A program made the translations under genes and the position numbers. The notes under the pieces were generated by a model that had not been told where the DNA came from, ran no database searches, and saw only the letters and a program-made list of their open reading frames with translations. A stretch of 64,000 bases of DNA from Medicago truncatula (taxonomy: Eukaryota > Streptophyta > Magnoliopsida > Fabales > Fabaceae): the NCBI RefSeq assembly GCF_003473485.1, contig NC_053048.1, positions 44,946,755 through 45,010,754 of the forward strand, read 5' to 3'. This document shows, piece by piece, positions 1 through 10,433 of this stretch (positions within the stretch are counted from its first letter, which is position 1; every line of letters starts with the position of its first letter).

Positions 1-816
1 TCTTGCAATGTGAAGTTTGTGTGCAAGGAGTTTATTAGAATTCTCCATTAGGGTTTCCATTCAAGCCGTCACACTCACTAGCATCTCACATTCAATGTCT
101 TCACCAGCAACCCAAATTTTCAGATGTAGGTTTTACTTGTAAGTTGTAATCTCAATTTATTCTATTTTGTTTACCTATTTAACTTCAATTGCATGTGTTT
201 GTGCGTCTAGCATCATGATTAAATTAATAAAACAAATAAAATAAAATAAAATAAAAGTTGTTTGATTGTTTAAGCTTTTTTTGTTTGTTTATGCAATTAA
301 ATCAAGCGCACCTCTTGAATGAAAAAATAAAAATAATCTAATGGAACCCTTTGAACGGAGGTGGGTGAAGACTTGAAGAAAGAGAAGTAATTGTGATGAT
401 CAATGTGGCTCTTATATATATATATGCACTAGCTTTTCTCCATCCTTCATGTCTCGTGTCTTCAGTTGTAAGAAGTGGTAGCAGAATCAACCGAGGTGTT
501 GGATGATAAGAAATATAAGGGGATGCGACGGCACAAACGAGACTCAGCCAAAAAATCTTGTTAGATGAATCTAATGTCTTTATATTTCTTAGCAAGCATC
601 ACCTTATATTTCTTATCATGTAATACCTTAGTTAATTCTATCACAACTTCTTGAACATTTAGTCTTCATTCAAGCATGCTTACAACTAAAGACAAGGAGG
701 GCGTGAGAGATAGAGAAAAATTGGTACGTAAAATAGCCACATTAATTATCACCATTACTTCCACTTTCTTGAAGTCTTCGCCAAACCTTCGATCAACGAC
801 TCCATTATATTATTTT
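1..816. other. Intergenic, no gene recognised
   Basis: AT-rich DNA with only short chance ORFs. Bases 1-38 recur with few changes at 4953-4991, so the window opens inside a dispersed repeat. Nothing else is recognised here. Confidence 0.5.
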
Positions 817-2173
817 GGGTTAATAGGCCGTTACTCCCCTGTAATATAGGTCACTTTCGGTTTTGCCCTTGCAAAAAAACATTTTTGGATTCGGTCCTTG
901 TAAATTTTTTTTTGTTTTGGAAAACCCCGCTAGGTCAGTTGATTGTGCATTTTTACTGATGTGGCATTATGCATCACCTTTTTCGGATGAGGTGGCGTGC
1001 TGACTGTATAATTATTTTATTTTTATGGGATACACGTGGCATTTATGATTTTTTTTATTAAAAAATTAACGGAAAAATTAATAAAAATTAAAAAACGAAA
1101 ATAATTATGGAAAAATGAAAAAATCTCGAAAATTTAATAAAAAAAATCTGGAAAATTTAAAAAAAAAAAAAGGTAAAAACTAGAAAATTTCATAAAAAAA
1201 ATATGGAAAAATTAATATATATTGAAATTTTCAAAAAATTATCAAAAAAAATCTAAATTAAATTAAAATTATAAAAAAAAATCAAAAATATAAAAATATA
1301 TTATTATATAATTATTTTGATTTTGAAAATTAATTTCTAAAATTCTATTTTATTCGAAAATATAATCTAGATGAATAATAGGATACAATGGATATTGATT
1401 GATACCGGTATTAGAAGTCATGTTATAATGTTGAATAACAACCCCTTAATTTTATTCATCATAAATAATCTAATGTTATGTTTTTTTTAATATGAAAATA
1501 CTTTCCAATATTTTAATTTTCATTATAAAAAATAAAAAAACAAACTTTTTAATTTCATAAGAAAAATCTGAACTTTCATTTTTAATTCTATTCTTATTAT
1601 ATTCATAAATTTAGAAATATTTTAAGTTCATGAATTTTTCTATTTTTTATAAAATAAAACTTCATACTTTCGGAAAAAAAATATGAATTTTTTTCATTTT
1701 TCCAGAATTTTTTTCATTTTTTCGCTATTGAAAATAATATGGATATATGAATTTTTTGAAATATATTAATTTTTTCATTTTTTTAATTTTTCCAGATTTT
1801 ATTTTCTAGATTTTTTTCATTTTACTAGATTTTTTTTCCATAAATTATTTTCGTTTTTTAATCATTTTTATTAATATTTTTATTTTTTCAGAATTTTTTT
1901 TTATAATATTTTTTTTTTTGTTTTTTAAAATTTTTTAACTTTTTTTGAAAAGAATAAGAAATGCCACGTGTACCGCATAAAAAATAAAAATAATTATACA
2001 GTCAGCACACCACCTCTTCCGAAAAAGGTGTGGCATCATGCCACATCAGCTGGCCTAGGTGGTTTTCCAAAACAAAAAAAAAAATTACAAGGATCGAATC
2101 CAAAAAAATAAATTTACAAGGGTCAAAATCAAAAGTTACCTATATTACAGATGAAGTAAAGACTTATTAACCC
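817..2173. mobile_element. Non-autonomous element with about 200-bp terminal inverted repeats
   Basis: The left end starts GGGTTAATAG and the right end finishes CTTATTAACCC. About 200 bp at the left (CTGTAATATAGGT..., GTTTTGGAAAACC..., GTGCTGACTGTATAATTA..., ACACGTGGCAT) reappear as the reverse complement at the right in the same order, up to about position 1960. The 0.95-kb core is almost pure A/T with no ORF. I see no clear target-site duplication. The long terminal repeats with no coding content resemble Mutator-type or foldback MITEs; the superfamily is inference. A shorter relative lies at 39632-40002. Confidence 0.75.
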
Positions 2174-2973
2174 TTTTATCTTTGCCTTCAAGAAGCACAC
2201 CAATAATATATAATTTCAAATAAATATAAATATTAGTTACCCCCGGTCATTAACAATAACAAATATTAAATCTTGGCTAATGATGGTTGTTGCAAGAACA
2301 CTTTTAACAAAATGTTATTTTATATATAGGATTTTCAAACAGGAGACACTCTGAAAGTTCATTTTATTTTAAATGTTATAATAATTTGTTTTTTTTATAT
2401 AAATAAATAGTAGTTTTCTAAATAGTTATAATGAAATTGAATCTGACTTCAACTGGAAGTCATAATCTATCAAGAAATTTACAAATGAAAACTTAAATTT
2501 TATTTAGACAAAATTTAACAATTTGTCCTTTAACTTAATTTTAGGTAACACTTTTGTCTTTATTTTTCTTGATTTAATTTTTTATGTTATAATCATGTAA
2601 CATTATAGTTATCTTTTTTTTTTTCTTTCCGATTTAATCTTTTATGTTATAAAATGTCAACATTGTTATCCTTGTTTTTATCAAAACAAAATAAAAAATT
2701 CATAAAAAAAAAAAAAACTTATAAAAAATTCATCAAAGTCATAAACAAACCTAAATCTTCATCATACAAATATAGAAACCCAGATTTCTATGATAATTTT
2801 AAATTTTTATTATGAGTGTTTATGAATTTTTTGTTATTAACCCTTTGATTCTCAGAGAAAAGGGGTAATAATAAACCACAATTCGGACAAGTTTTAATTA
2901 AAGTCTGGTAAAAAAAAAATCCATTCAAAAATTGAACTATGTTTCGTCTGACCAATTACACGGTTTTACGTAT

Positions 2974-3439
2974 AAAATTATCAATGAACATCAATTCAAA
3001 AATAATTATTACCGATCAACACGTAGATACAAAATATAAAAAATAATGAAATTTCAAAGATGGGACTTTCCTTCTTCATTGGATATCTAACACTCTATTT
3101 CGCTTGAGGCAATAGTACTATCGAAAAACATTGGGCCAATTAGGATCATGAGATGATACTAAAAATGAGAATGAGTGTTTCATTAAGAGAGAATGAGAAA
3201 TACTCATATTATGGTAAACAAAATTCATCTTTTTTGTTGCATCTCTTTTTATGATCTTAATTGGCGCACTGTTTTTCGGTAGGACTATTGTCACAAACGA
3301 AATATAGTGTTACATATACAGTGAAAGAAGGCAGTGCCCTACTTTGATTTTGAATTTTTATTATCTTTATATTCTATATCTACCTGTTGCTCGGTGATAA
3401 TTTTTATTATTTTTGAATTGATGTTCGGTGATAATTTTG
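2974..3439. repeat. Long inverted repeat, about 190-bp arms
   Basis: The left arm (about 2974-3165) and the right arm (about 3245-3439) are imperfect reverse complements along their whole length. Shared blocks include AACATCAATTCAAAAATAA, the ACACT...ATTTCG segment, and the CGAAAAACA...CCAATTA segment. About 75 bp separates the arms. No ORF. It is probably a MITE; a transcript would fold into a long hairpin. Confidence 0.75.
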
Positions 3440-3467
3440 TTACATGTGTGTATTTGTGTTCAATGGA

Positions 3468-4370
3468 AAATTACACTCCCTTGAGGTCTTCTTAAATAGC
3501 ACTAACACCCCCTCTAGTTTTGAACAAAACATTAACCTCCCTTCTCATTTCACACTGTTTGCTTTCTATTAATCACATGATAAGAATTTTACAGATTAGC
3601 TACCATAATTTGGCTACCACTACTGGGGTGGTTAACTCGTTGCTAATTAAAACACTACAAGAATGTTAGTAAGAGATTAATAACGTTTCAAATTTCAATT
3701 GACATCAATTCACATGGATTTCACACCTACATTCAATTCACATCATCATCTTCTTCTTCTTCTAAATTAACAAATTTCTCTTATTTTACATCTTGCATCA
3801 TTGGTTTCAACAATATATGTAGCTAATGGGTTCAGATTTTCAATCGATTTGTTTCTATTTCTTTGATTCCTGCATTTAATATTATTCTTCATCCTCTTGA
3901 ATTTGGTTTATCCAATTTTTCAACCTAAAATTTTCAGTTTCTATCCATCCACTTCCTTCTCTAATTGTCCAAAAGCAACATTAAGCAATTCATCCAACTT
4001 TATTATGTTGATGTGAATTACAATCGCTTCCTTCATCCTAAAATTGAATATTTATCACGTTTAGGCATCAAACTTCACGCCTCAAAAGCTAAGGTTTTAT
4101 TTCAGGTCTTTCCATTAATCCATTTTTCACCAGATAGAATATGTTCATTGTTATTGCTTTTACGTATTTTTTTTATTTCCTTTGATCCTTTCATTAATCC
4201 ATTTAGTTTGTTAGACAAGGAAGCTTAGTTAACAGAGAACTAACGGTGTTACATGATAGGGGTGGTGTTTGTAGATATGAATAAAAATTAAGGGAGGTTT
4301 GCGTTTAGTTTAAAACTAGAGGGGGTGTTTGTATTATTTAAGAAAACCTCAAGGAATGTGAGTGTAATTT
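3468..4370. mobile_element. Inverted-repeat element, about 0.9 kb
   Basis: The left end (AAATTACACTCCCTTGAGG, then a block containing ACACCCCCTCTAGTTTT) matches the reverse complement of the right end (4270-4370). The terminal repeat is about 90 bp. The core holds small ORFs without recognisable domains. Likely a non-autonomous DNA transposon. Confidence 0.65.
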
Positions 4371-5110
4371 ACCCTAATTTTTTTTATAAGTGATATTTTG
4401 TTATATGTGTGTATTTGTTGATGAAAAGGGTCTTATGAATTTTTCAAATTTGATATTTTATAACATAAAAGATTAAATCGAAAAAAAGAGATAAATGACG
4501 AAAATGTTACCTGATTATAAGATAAATGATTAAATTGAAGAGAGAAAAAAATGACGAAGGCCTCATCTGCAACTAAATTAAGGGACAAAATTGTATAATT
4601 TTGCTTTTCATTTAATATATGTATTAGAAACTTTCTGTCTAGGCCAACAAAAGTACCATTCGTCCATGTTAACAGAGAAGTAAATAGCTTGGTATCTTGC
4701 ATTGTGCAGTAGTAGAGCTATTGGATTGAATTATTTTCTAGTATCCTTGGGGATTGTTTTTAGAGTAATTCAAGCATCTTTGAGAGGAGGGGAGTGTAAT
4801 TTACTCTTGTTTTTATGGTTTGGAGTGGTGGGTTGATTATGCAGTTTGGTTGTGCAATTTACTGTCACAGTCTTAACATGAGAAGCAGGTTACAAGTCAC
4901 AAGGGCGCATGTTGATGGCGTTTTCTTGATTCCTTGAGAGATAAGCTTGGTGTCTTGCAATGTGAAATTTGTGTGTAAGGAGTTTATTTGAAACTTTTGT
5001 CCCTTTTTTTTTTTTTTGTGTTCTTGTAATGTTGCTAGCCAAAGTAAGATCTTTATAGCTTTATTGTACTTTTGAGGGATGAACATATTTTGACATTTTT
5101 TTTTTTTTAG
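4371..5110. other. Intergenic, repeat fragments only
   Basis: No gene is seen. 4953-4991 is the second copy of the sequence at bases 1-38. A piece near 4780 (GGGGAGTGTAATTTACTC) resembles the end of the element at 3468-4370. Confidence 0.45.
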
Positions 5111-5286
5111 TAGTGATATTTGAACAACTATTTTTTACAATTATTATGACAACTTCTTTTTCTTCTCTTTCTATTGATTAAAAACAATTGAGAGAGAAAA
5201 AGAAGGAGAAAGAATAAAAACATAATATGAGTATGAAAGAGAGAGTTGTCAAAAAATTGTCACAAAATGGTTGTACAAATATTATT
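5111..5286. mobile_element. Small MITE
   Basis: The left end TAGTGATATTTGAACAACTA followed by a GACAACTT block is mirrored at the right end by AGTTGTC ... GGTTGTACAAATATTATT. About 175 bp, no coding capacity. A fragment of the same terminus lies near 6885-6910. Confidence 0.6.
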
Positions 5287-5985
5287 TCTCTTTTTTTTTG
5301 ACAACTTGGAGAAATAAAATATGAGTGTACAAAGTTGTTGGAGGATAGAGAAAATATCATATAAAAATTAAAATTAAAACTGTATGTTTATACGTTGTTG
5401 TCAGACAACTTTCATGTTGTTGAAATATCTTTTCCGAAACGCGTATTATAAATTTATAAGTGTTTTGTGCTCAAGAAAATAACTAATTCATATTTCATTT
5501 GTTGTAAAAAAATTGAGGCAGGGATTTTTTTTATATTAATTCTAGTAACACTGACAAGTACCATGTCTTATCTTGATGAAATTATGTCTTATTTTAATTT
5601 ATTTTACTTTAACTTTTATTTTATTTCGTAGGTATCATTATTTGGTTTTGGAGGTATCGTATCATTTCTACAATATTTTTATATAGACTAAATCATATGA
5701 TAATTTTTTGTAGAGACTAAATCAGGGATAAGCCATATATCAAACCACATATTCATAGGCTAACCAATATCAGTTGACTAAAATTCGAACAATTTAATAT
5801 CAATGTCACCAAGTTTTTTCATAAACTAGAGTCGTCAGTTTTGGCAATCACCTCACCTCAATCAGACTAGTATATTACCTTGCATATTTTCCTTTTATAA
5901 TTAACTGCACTGCACGAACGTTCATTGTTCCTAATCACCGTCTAAGCTTCATAAAACACACTTTATTCATATTGGTCAACCGACG
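5287..5985. other. Intergenic, nothing recognised
   Basis: AT-rich sequence without a supported gene or clear repeat structure. Confidence 0.4.
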
Positions 5986-6535
5986 AATTCCCAAGCCTCC
6001 TAAATACCTCGGCATTGTAATTATATTTCAATTAACTACATGAAATTTGTGATTACCATCCTCATCAGTCATCACCACAGATAAAATCACTTTCAATCTT
6101 TTGGATTTCCTGCAAACAAGATTTAGGAATAATTGATGTCATCATTGGTAAATAGGCAAAGCTTCAATAATGGATTTGGAGTGAGTTATGCTCCCAGCAA
6201 ACAATAAGTGTTTAGCCATCTTGCTCTTGACTTGAGTGATGAGGTATGCATAATCCGAACGACGAGGTGCATAACCTAAGAAAGGAACTTCTAAATACCT
6301 TCCAAGCATTGGTGCCTCTGTAAAGCATGAAAGTTTTACTAAGGATCGTCTCATAGTATAAAGCACATTCTTTGAGATTTTTTTTTTATTCGAGACATGT
6401 TGATAGAAAATTGCACAACATTGATTTGAAACACGCATCACATGTCTCATTTGATTCTCTTTAGCTTGATCAAAAAGTAAATGATCGTCCGCAAACATAA
6501 GATGAGAAATCACTTTCCACTACACCTTGTCAAAT
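5985..6535 (-). mobile_element. LINE reverse-transcriptase relic
   Basis: The minus strand reads MISHLMFADDHLLFDQAK, the FADD box of a non-LTR retrotransposon reverse transcriptase. It continues about 115 residues to a thumb-like segment ending SIIEALPIYQ. After a stop near 6142 the similarity goes on in other frames (IPKSCLQEIQKIE...) to about 6040. Both ends are missing and there are internal stops, so it is a dead fragment of an L1-type element. Confidence 0.8.
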
Positions 6536-7000
6536 AAGATGAGATAACTTATTCATTGATAACCATTTCTACCTACTCTCAAAGGCATAAGAGGAGGTAT
6601 GTTATTCCCTCTCCCATATTGACCCCCTATTGATTATCCTCTTTTTCGGGTAAATGCAACATAAACACTCTAACATAGCCATTTTGAAACTAAATTTCCA
6701 CATTATTTGTGATTGTCATTGACAGAAGACGACGTATACAATTAACGTGCAAAGGAAGGTGATTGAGTAACGAACGAAGACGATAGAGGCGATTCTTCCA
6801 CTGATGAATTCATATGCATTACAATGAGGCATATTATGTTGTAGTAAAATCATCAAATTTAGTTCAAACTGCTTTTAAAATATGATATTTATACAACTAT
6901 TTTGTGACAACGGATCTTGACTATATATATATATAGAGAGAGAGAGATGAGGAGGAAGAATAAGAGCAAAATGAGAGTATGAGGGAGAACAAAAAATTCA
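6536..7000. other. Intergenic, nothing recognised
   Basis: No supported gene. A fragment of the terminus of the MITE at 5111-5286 is present near 6885-6910, followed by a short TA/GA run at 6921-6948. Confidence 0.4.
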
Positions 7001-7334
7001 TAGGGCCGTTTTAACAAATTCATAGGCCCGGTTTTAATTTTATAAGGGATGCAAAAAAAAAAAAAAAAATTGGGCCCCAAAAATATAGATAAGTTATTTT
7101 TAAAAAAAAATATATTAGAAATCACACTTTGGTGGGTCTTGAACACATGACCTCACACTCAACAAAATGTAGGAACGCCACTGAAGCAAGATATACAAAT
7201 TAAAATAATTTGCTTTTAATAGATATATAACCATTCTTTTCGTGTCTTACATAAAAAATAAAATATTTTGGGCCCCAAAAAATTGGTGGCCCGATGTCGT
7301 CTCCCAGCCTCGACGGGCTATGGGCCGGCCCTTC
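7001..7334. mobile_element. hAT-type MITE, copy 1
   Basis: It shares its whole length with the insertion at 59185-59512, in the opposite orientation. The ends are AGGGCCGTTTTAAC at the left and GGGCCGGCCCTT at the right, with the internal landmarks GGGGCCCA, GTGTGAGGTCATGTGTTCAA (as complement) and CCGTCGAGGC (as complement). I do not see a clean target-site duplication at this copy, so it is older or altered at one border. Confidence 0.8.
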
Positions 7335-8040
7335 TTAAACCAAATATCAACCATTAGATTTAATCAATCGAATGGCTCACAACTTATTTTAAAAAACAAA
7401 TCAATAACGCGACACACATGATCCTCTCTTCTTTCTCTTCTCTAATTATACCGTCAACAAAACCTAATTCCCTAAATGACAAATCAAAGCAAACATCGTT
7501 CAGCCATACCAGAGCAAACTTTCTATTTTAAAATATCTCGACAAGAATATAAGATGGCAGCAAGCTTCAATTGAAAACCACAGGTATCATGATACGACAT
7601 GAAAAATTTATCCCAAATTTTGAAAGGAAACAAAAGTACTTCTTGCATTTGAAGATTATTGAAATCAAATAATTTGGATATTGGTTTATGGCCACAAATT
7701 TGAGATTTGCACTTTCATTGTCTAATTTCATCTCAATGATTGCAAGTTCCAACAAACCACGAATTACTATGAATTTACTCTTAATATATGCTTCAAAATC
7801 TAAATTACAAGTTGTGTTTATTGGAAAGTCTCAATAATTGGGAAAAAGGACATGCGAGAAGGAGTTTCAGCGATGGTCTTCTCCAAATCTGGAAAACTCA
7901 ATGCAACGTTCAATGAGCCATTGCCATAAGAGAAAGAAGAGATAATCGTGTGCGCAGTTCTATTAATTTGTTTCTTAAATTAAATTGTGAACCATTAGAT
8001 TAATTAGATATAATGGTTGAGATTTGGTGCAAGTCTTTTG
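7335..8040. mobile_element. Probable inverted-repeat element, about 0.7 kb
   Basis: The block ACCAAATATCAACCATTAGA followed by AATGGCTCACAA (7337-7385) is mirrored at 7983-8036 (TTGTGAACCATTAGA, ATAATGGTTGAGATTTGGT). Between them is non-coding AT-rich sequence. It abuts the hAT-type MITE, which may have inserted at its edge. Class unknown. Confidence 0.5.
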
Positions 8041-8068
8041 ACTTACACCTGGTATCAACGGATCATGA

Positions 8069-8071
<3 letters not shown>

Positions 8072-8138
<67 letters not shown>
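8072..8138. repeat. (AT)n microsatellite, about 33 units
   Basis: Uninterrupted AT dinucleotide run, likely length-polymorphic. Confidence 0.95.
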
Positions 8139-8139
<1 letters not shown>

Positions 8140-8476
8140 CTTTTGAAAAATCCTCTATGATCTCTCTCTCTCTTACATTGTTCTTACTTTAACTATTCTT
8201 TTTTCTGTCTCTTTTATTTTTGACCGCTAAGAAAGAGAAGAAAATTATTCCAAAAGTTGTTTCAAAATAGATGAATAAGATAAGGGAATTGAATAAGATG
8301 GGGTAGAATATGACCAATCTTGTGTTATATGTTCATTTGATGTCATAAGACTACAAACCCATGCAAGACCTACTTAAGCACTTCTTAAACCCATCGCCGA
8401 TGTTCTTACACACAAAGATAACTAAAACACAAATGATTTTTTATTTATTTTTAAATCTAAAACAAACGGGCCTAAA

Positions 8477-8737
8477 TTGCTAAGCATGTGTCGGTTCGAA
8501 AATGATAAGTATATTCACAAAAGGGAAATGAATTTCATCAACGATGGAATTGAGAAAGGCAATGCCATACTGCACCGGAGTTTATTTCATTGGCCACCAC
8601 CACAACCTCATATCTACATCAAATGCAATGTTGATATTACTTTTTTCAACGACAAAAATCGAACAAACTTTGGAGTTTATTTGTCTTCGTCTTATTACGA
8701 AGACAAATTTCAAAGTTTGTTCAGTTTTAGTCATTGA
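8477..8737 (+). pseudogene. RNase H-like relic of a LINE
   Basis: The plus-strand reading HWPPPQPHIYIKCNVDITFF resembles the W-PPP-...-K-N-DA-F entry of the RNase H domain at the C-terminus of plant L1-type elements. Only about 60 residues remain and the catalytic region is incomplete. Weak but recognisable. Confidence 0.45.
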
Positions 8738-9104
8738 ACCTTCTTGCTGCTAAATACAAACCGCAGTTGCAAATCACTAGAAAAACCATTTTATCAACCA
8801 ACCTATATGTTTTGAAATTTTTAAAAATTGTTACAAATGCATATATATTCTAGAACTTTAATTTGTTAATCTTTTCTTAGATTTTTTTTTTTTCAGTTTC
8901 TACATTTTCACATTTCACCCAAGTTACTTGTTAATAAATCATACACGTAAAATATTTTCTAGAATTTGCACCTAAAACTATTTTAAGAATGATACTTGGA
9001 GGAAGAAAGAATGAAACCCATCCCATAACTAGTTTTAATTTCCATATTAATATTAACAAAATTATGAGATTATGGAGTTTTGAAACATAATCCCTCTGAG
9101 CTAC

Positions 9105-9294
9105 CTTCAGAAAACAGAAAAACAGTAGAAAAGAACTCAATGAAATTGTTGTTTTGTGCTACACAAGCGGTCTCCATATGATACGTAATGTAAGTGATAA
9201 ACTGCAAAGTGAAGTAGCTCTGGTTTGTCAAATGCTTGCTGATAGACTATGCTGCTGCTTTGCTTCAAACAGAACAGACACAGAAAAAACTTAC
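9105..9294 (-). other. SKIP30: Probable 3'-UTR intron of SKIP30
   Basis: On the minus strand, donor ACAAG|GTAAGTTTT lies at 9295/9294. A pyrimidine-rich run ending TTTTCTGAAG| gives an acceptor at 9105. Both sites match the plant consensus and lie about 100 nt past the stop codon (9396). Splicing here is inferred from sequence only. Confidence 0.6.
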
Positions 9295-9395
9295 CTTGTA
9301 ACCGCATGTTATCAACACAAATACTCTTAGTGTAGTTGAAGGGATGTGAATCCATCTGAGTACAAAGTACATGGGAGCCTAGCTAGAAAGAGGGT

Positions 9396-10433
9396 TTAAA
9401 TTCTCATCAGTGTACAACCAACAATGGTACCACGACACCGTGTCATTGGAGCTATTTGGCGCCAAGTTGGTCTCTCACTACCAAGTCCGAGAACATCAAC
9501 ATCTGATAATGGCTTAATGTCCCAGTTCCATCTGTCAGGTCCAATGACGCCTCCAATCATGTATAAATCATCACCTAATCCAATCATTGCAAACCCAATT
9601 CTCTTTTTAAAATCTGTTGCTGAACTTACAATCTTTCTCCCTTCTTTGTCTTGCTTTATGATAGATCCATTGCTCATAACACAAAGTGCATCCTGAACTA
9701 CTGCCATTGGACCTTGAAGCCACTCACACTCCTCAACGATCCATCTAGCCCCTGCATTGTCTAAAACTTGCACTGTTGACATATCCTTGTGCAGTACATG
9801 CATCTTTCCACCAATCACTATTCCTGAACAGGCTGAATTTTGAGTGCGATGAAGATCAGGCATTGGAGTCCATACATCCTTCTCAGGGTCGTACATTTCT
9901 GCTTGAGAGATTGTTTTTCTACAGCTAGTGAAGCCCCCGGCGACAACAATTTTCCCATTCAAAACACAGCACGCAAACATAGAACGGGGAACAAGCATTG
10001 AAGCCCGAGGGGCCCACTGCTGGATTATGGGGTCATATGACCAGACTTCATCGGTTGCAAAACATCCATCGTGATCACCGGTCGAAGGATCAACAGCATC
10101 ACTTCCACCGCCGATGACAAACAACTTTCCAGCTGCGGATACAGCACCAAAGTGAGCAAGGTGCCTGATCTTTGAGGGAAGAACGGGAAGGGTAATCCAG
10201 AGATCTCTAAGAGGGTCATACAGTTGCCATACATTCTCTGGATCAAAAGCACAGACACACAGGAGATCCTCAGATGAAGCAACCTCCTGTCGAATTTTTG
10301 ATAGCTCAGGGCTATGAATGGCTGCTTGCCAAGAACGAGAGACAACCTCTAGCTTTGGATGGAGGTAAAAGGGAACGCGTGCAAGGCACCTTATTGCAAC
10401 AGCATCAGGGAGTCCTTCAATCAGTTCAGACAT
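9396..10433 (-). CDS. SKIP30: F-box/kelch-repeat protein SKIP30
   Basis: 345 residues from one intact coding exon. The N-terminal 45 residues form a short F-box (LPDAVAIRCLARVP...). Kelch repeats follow: the GG-containing strands VIGGGSDA (about residue 107), VVAGGFTSC (about 163) with AEMYDPEKDVW, and YMIGGVIGPDRW (about 293), and the protein ends GCTLMRI. I recognise the SKIP30 (SKP1-interacting partner 30) family, including the LLCVCAFDPENVW and PMTRCRGTI blocks. Known role of the family: substrate-recognition subunit of an SCF ubiquitin ligase, with the F-box binding SKP1/ASK and the kelch propeller binding the target; the target is not known from sequence. The ATG at 10433 lies 75 nt inside an exon whose acceptor is at 10509, so a 5'-UTR intron precedes it. 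Full length and no lesions. Confidence 0.95.
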   Translation of the reverse strand: MSELIEGLPDAVAIRCLARVPFYLHPKLEVVSRSWQAAIHSPELSKIRQEVASSEDLLCVCAFDPENVWQLYDPLRDLWITLPVLPSKIRHLAHFGAVSAAGKLFVIGGGSDAVDPSTGDHDGCFATDEVWSYDPIIQQWAPRASMLVPRSMFACCVLNGKIVVAGGFTSCRKTISQAEMYDPEKDVWTPMPDLHRTQNSACSGIVIGGKMHVLHKDMSTVQVLDNAGARWIVEECEWLQGPMAVVQDALCVMSNGSIIKQDKEGRKIVSSATDFKKRIGFAMIGLGDDLYMIGGVIGPDRWNWDIKPLSDVDVLGLGSERPTWRQIAPMTRCRGTIVGCTLMRI

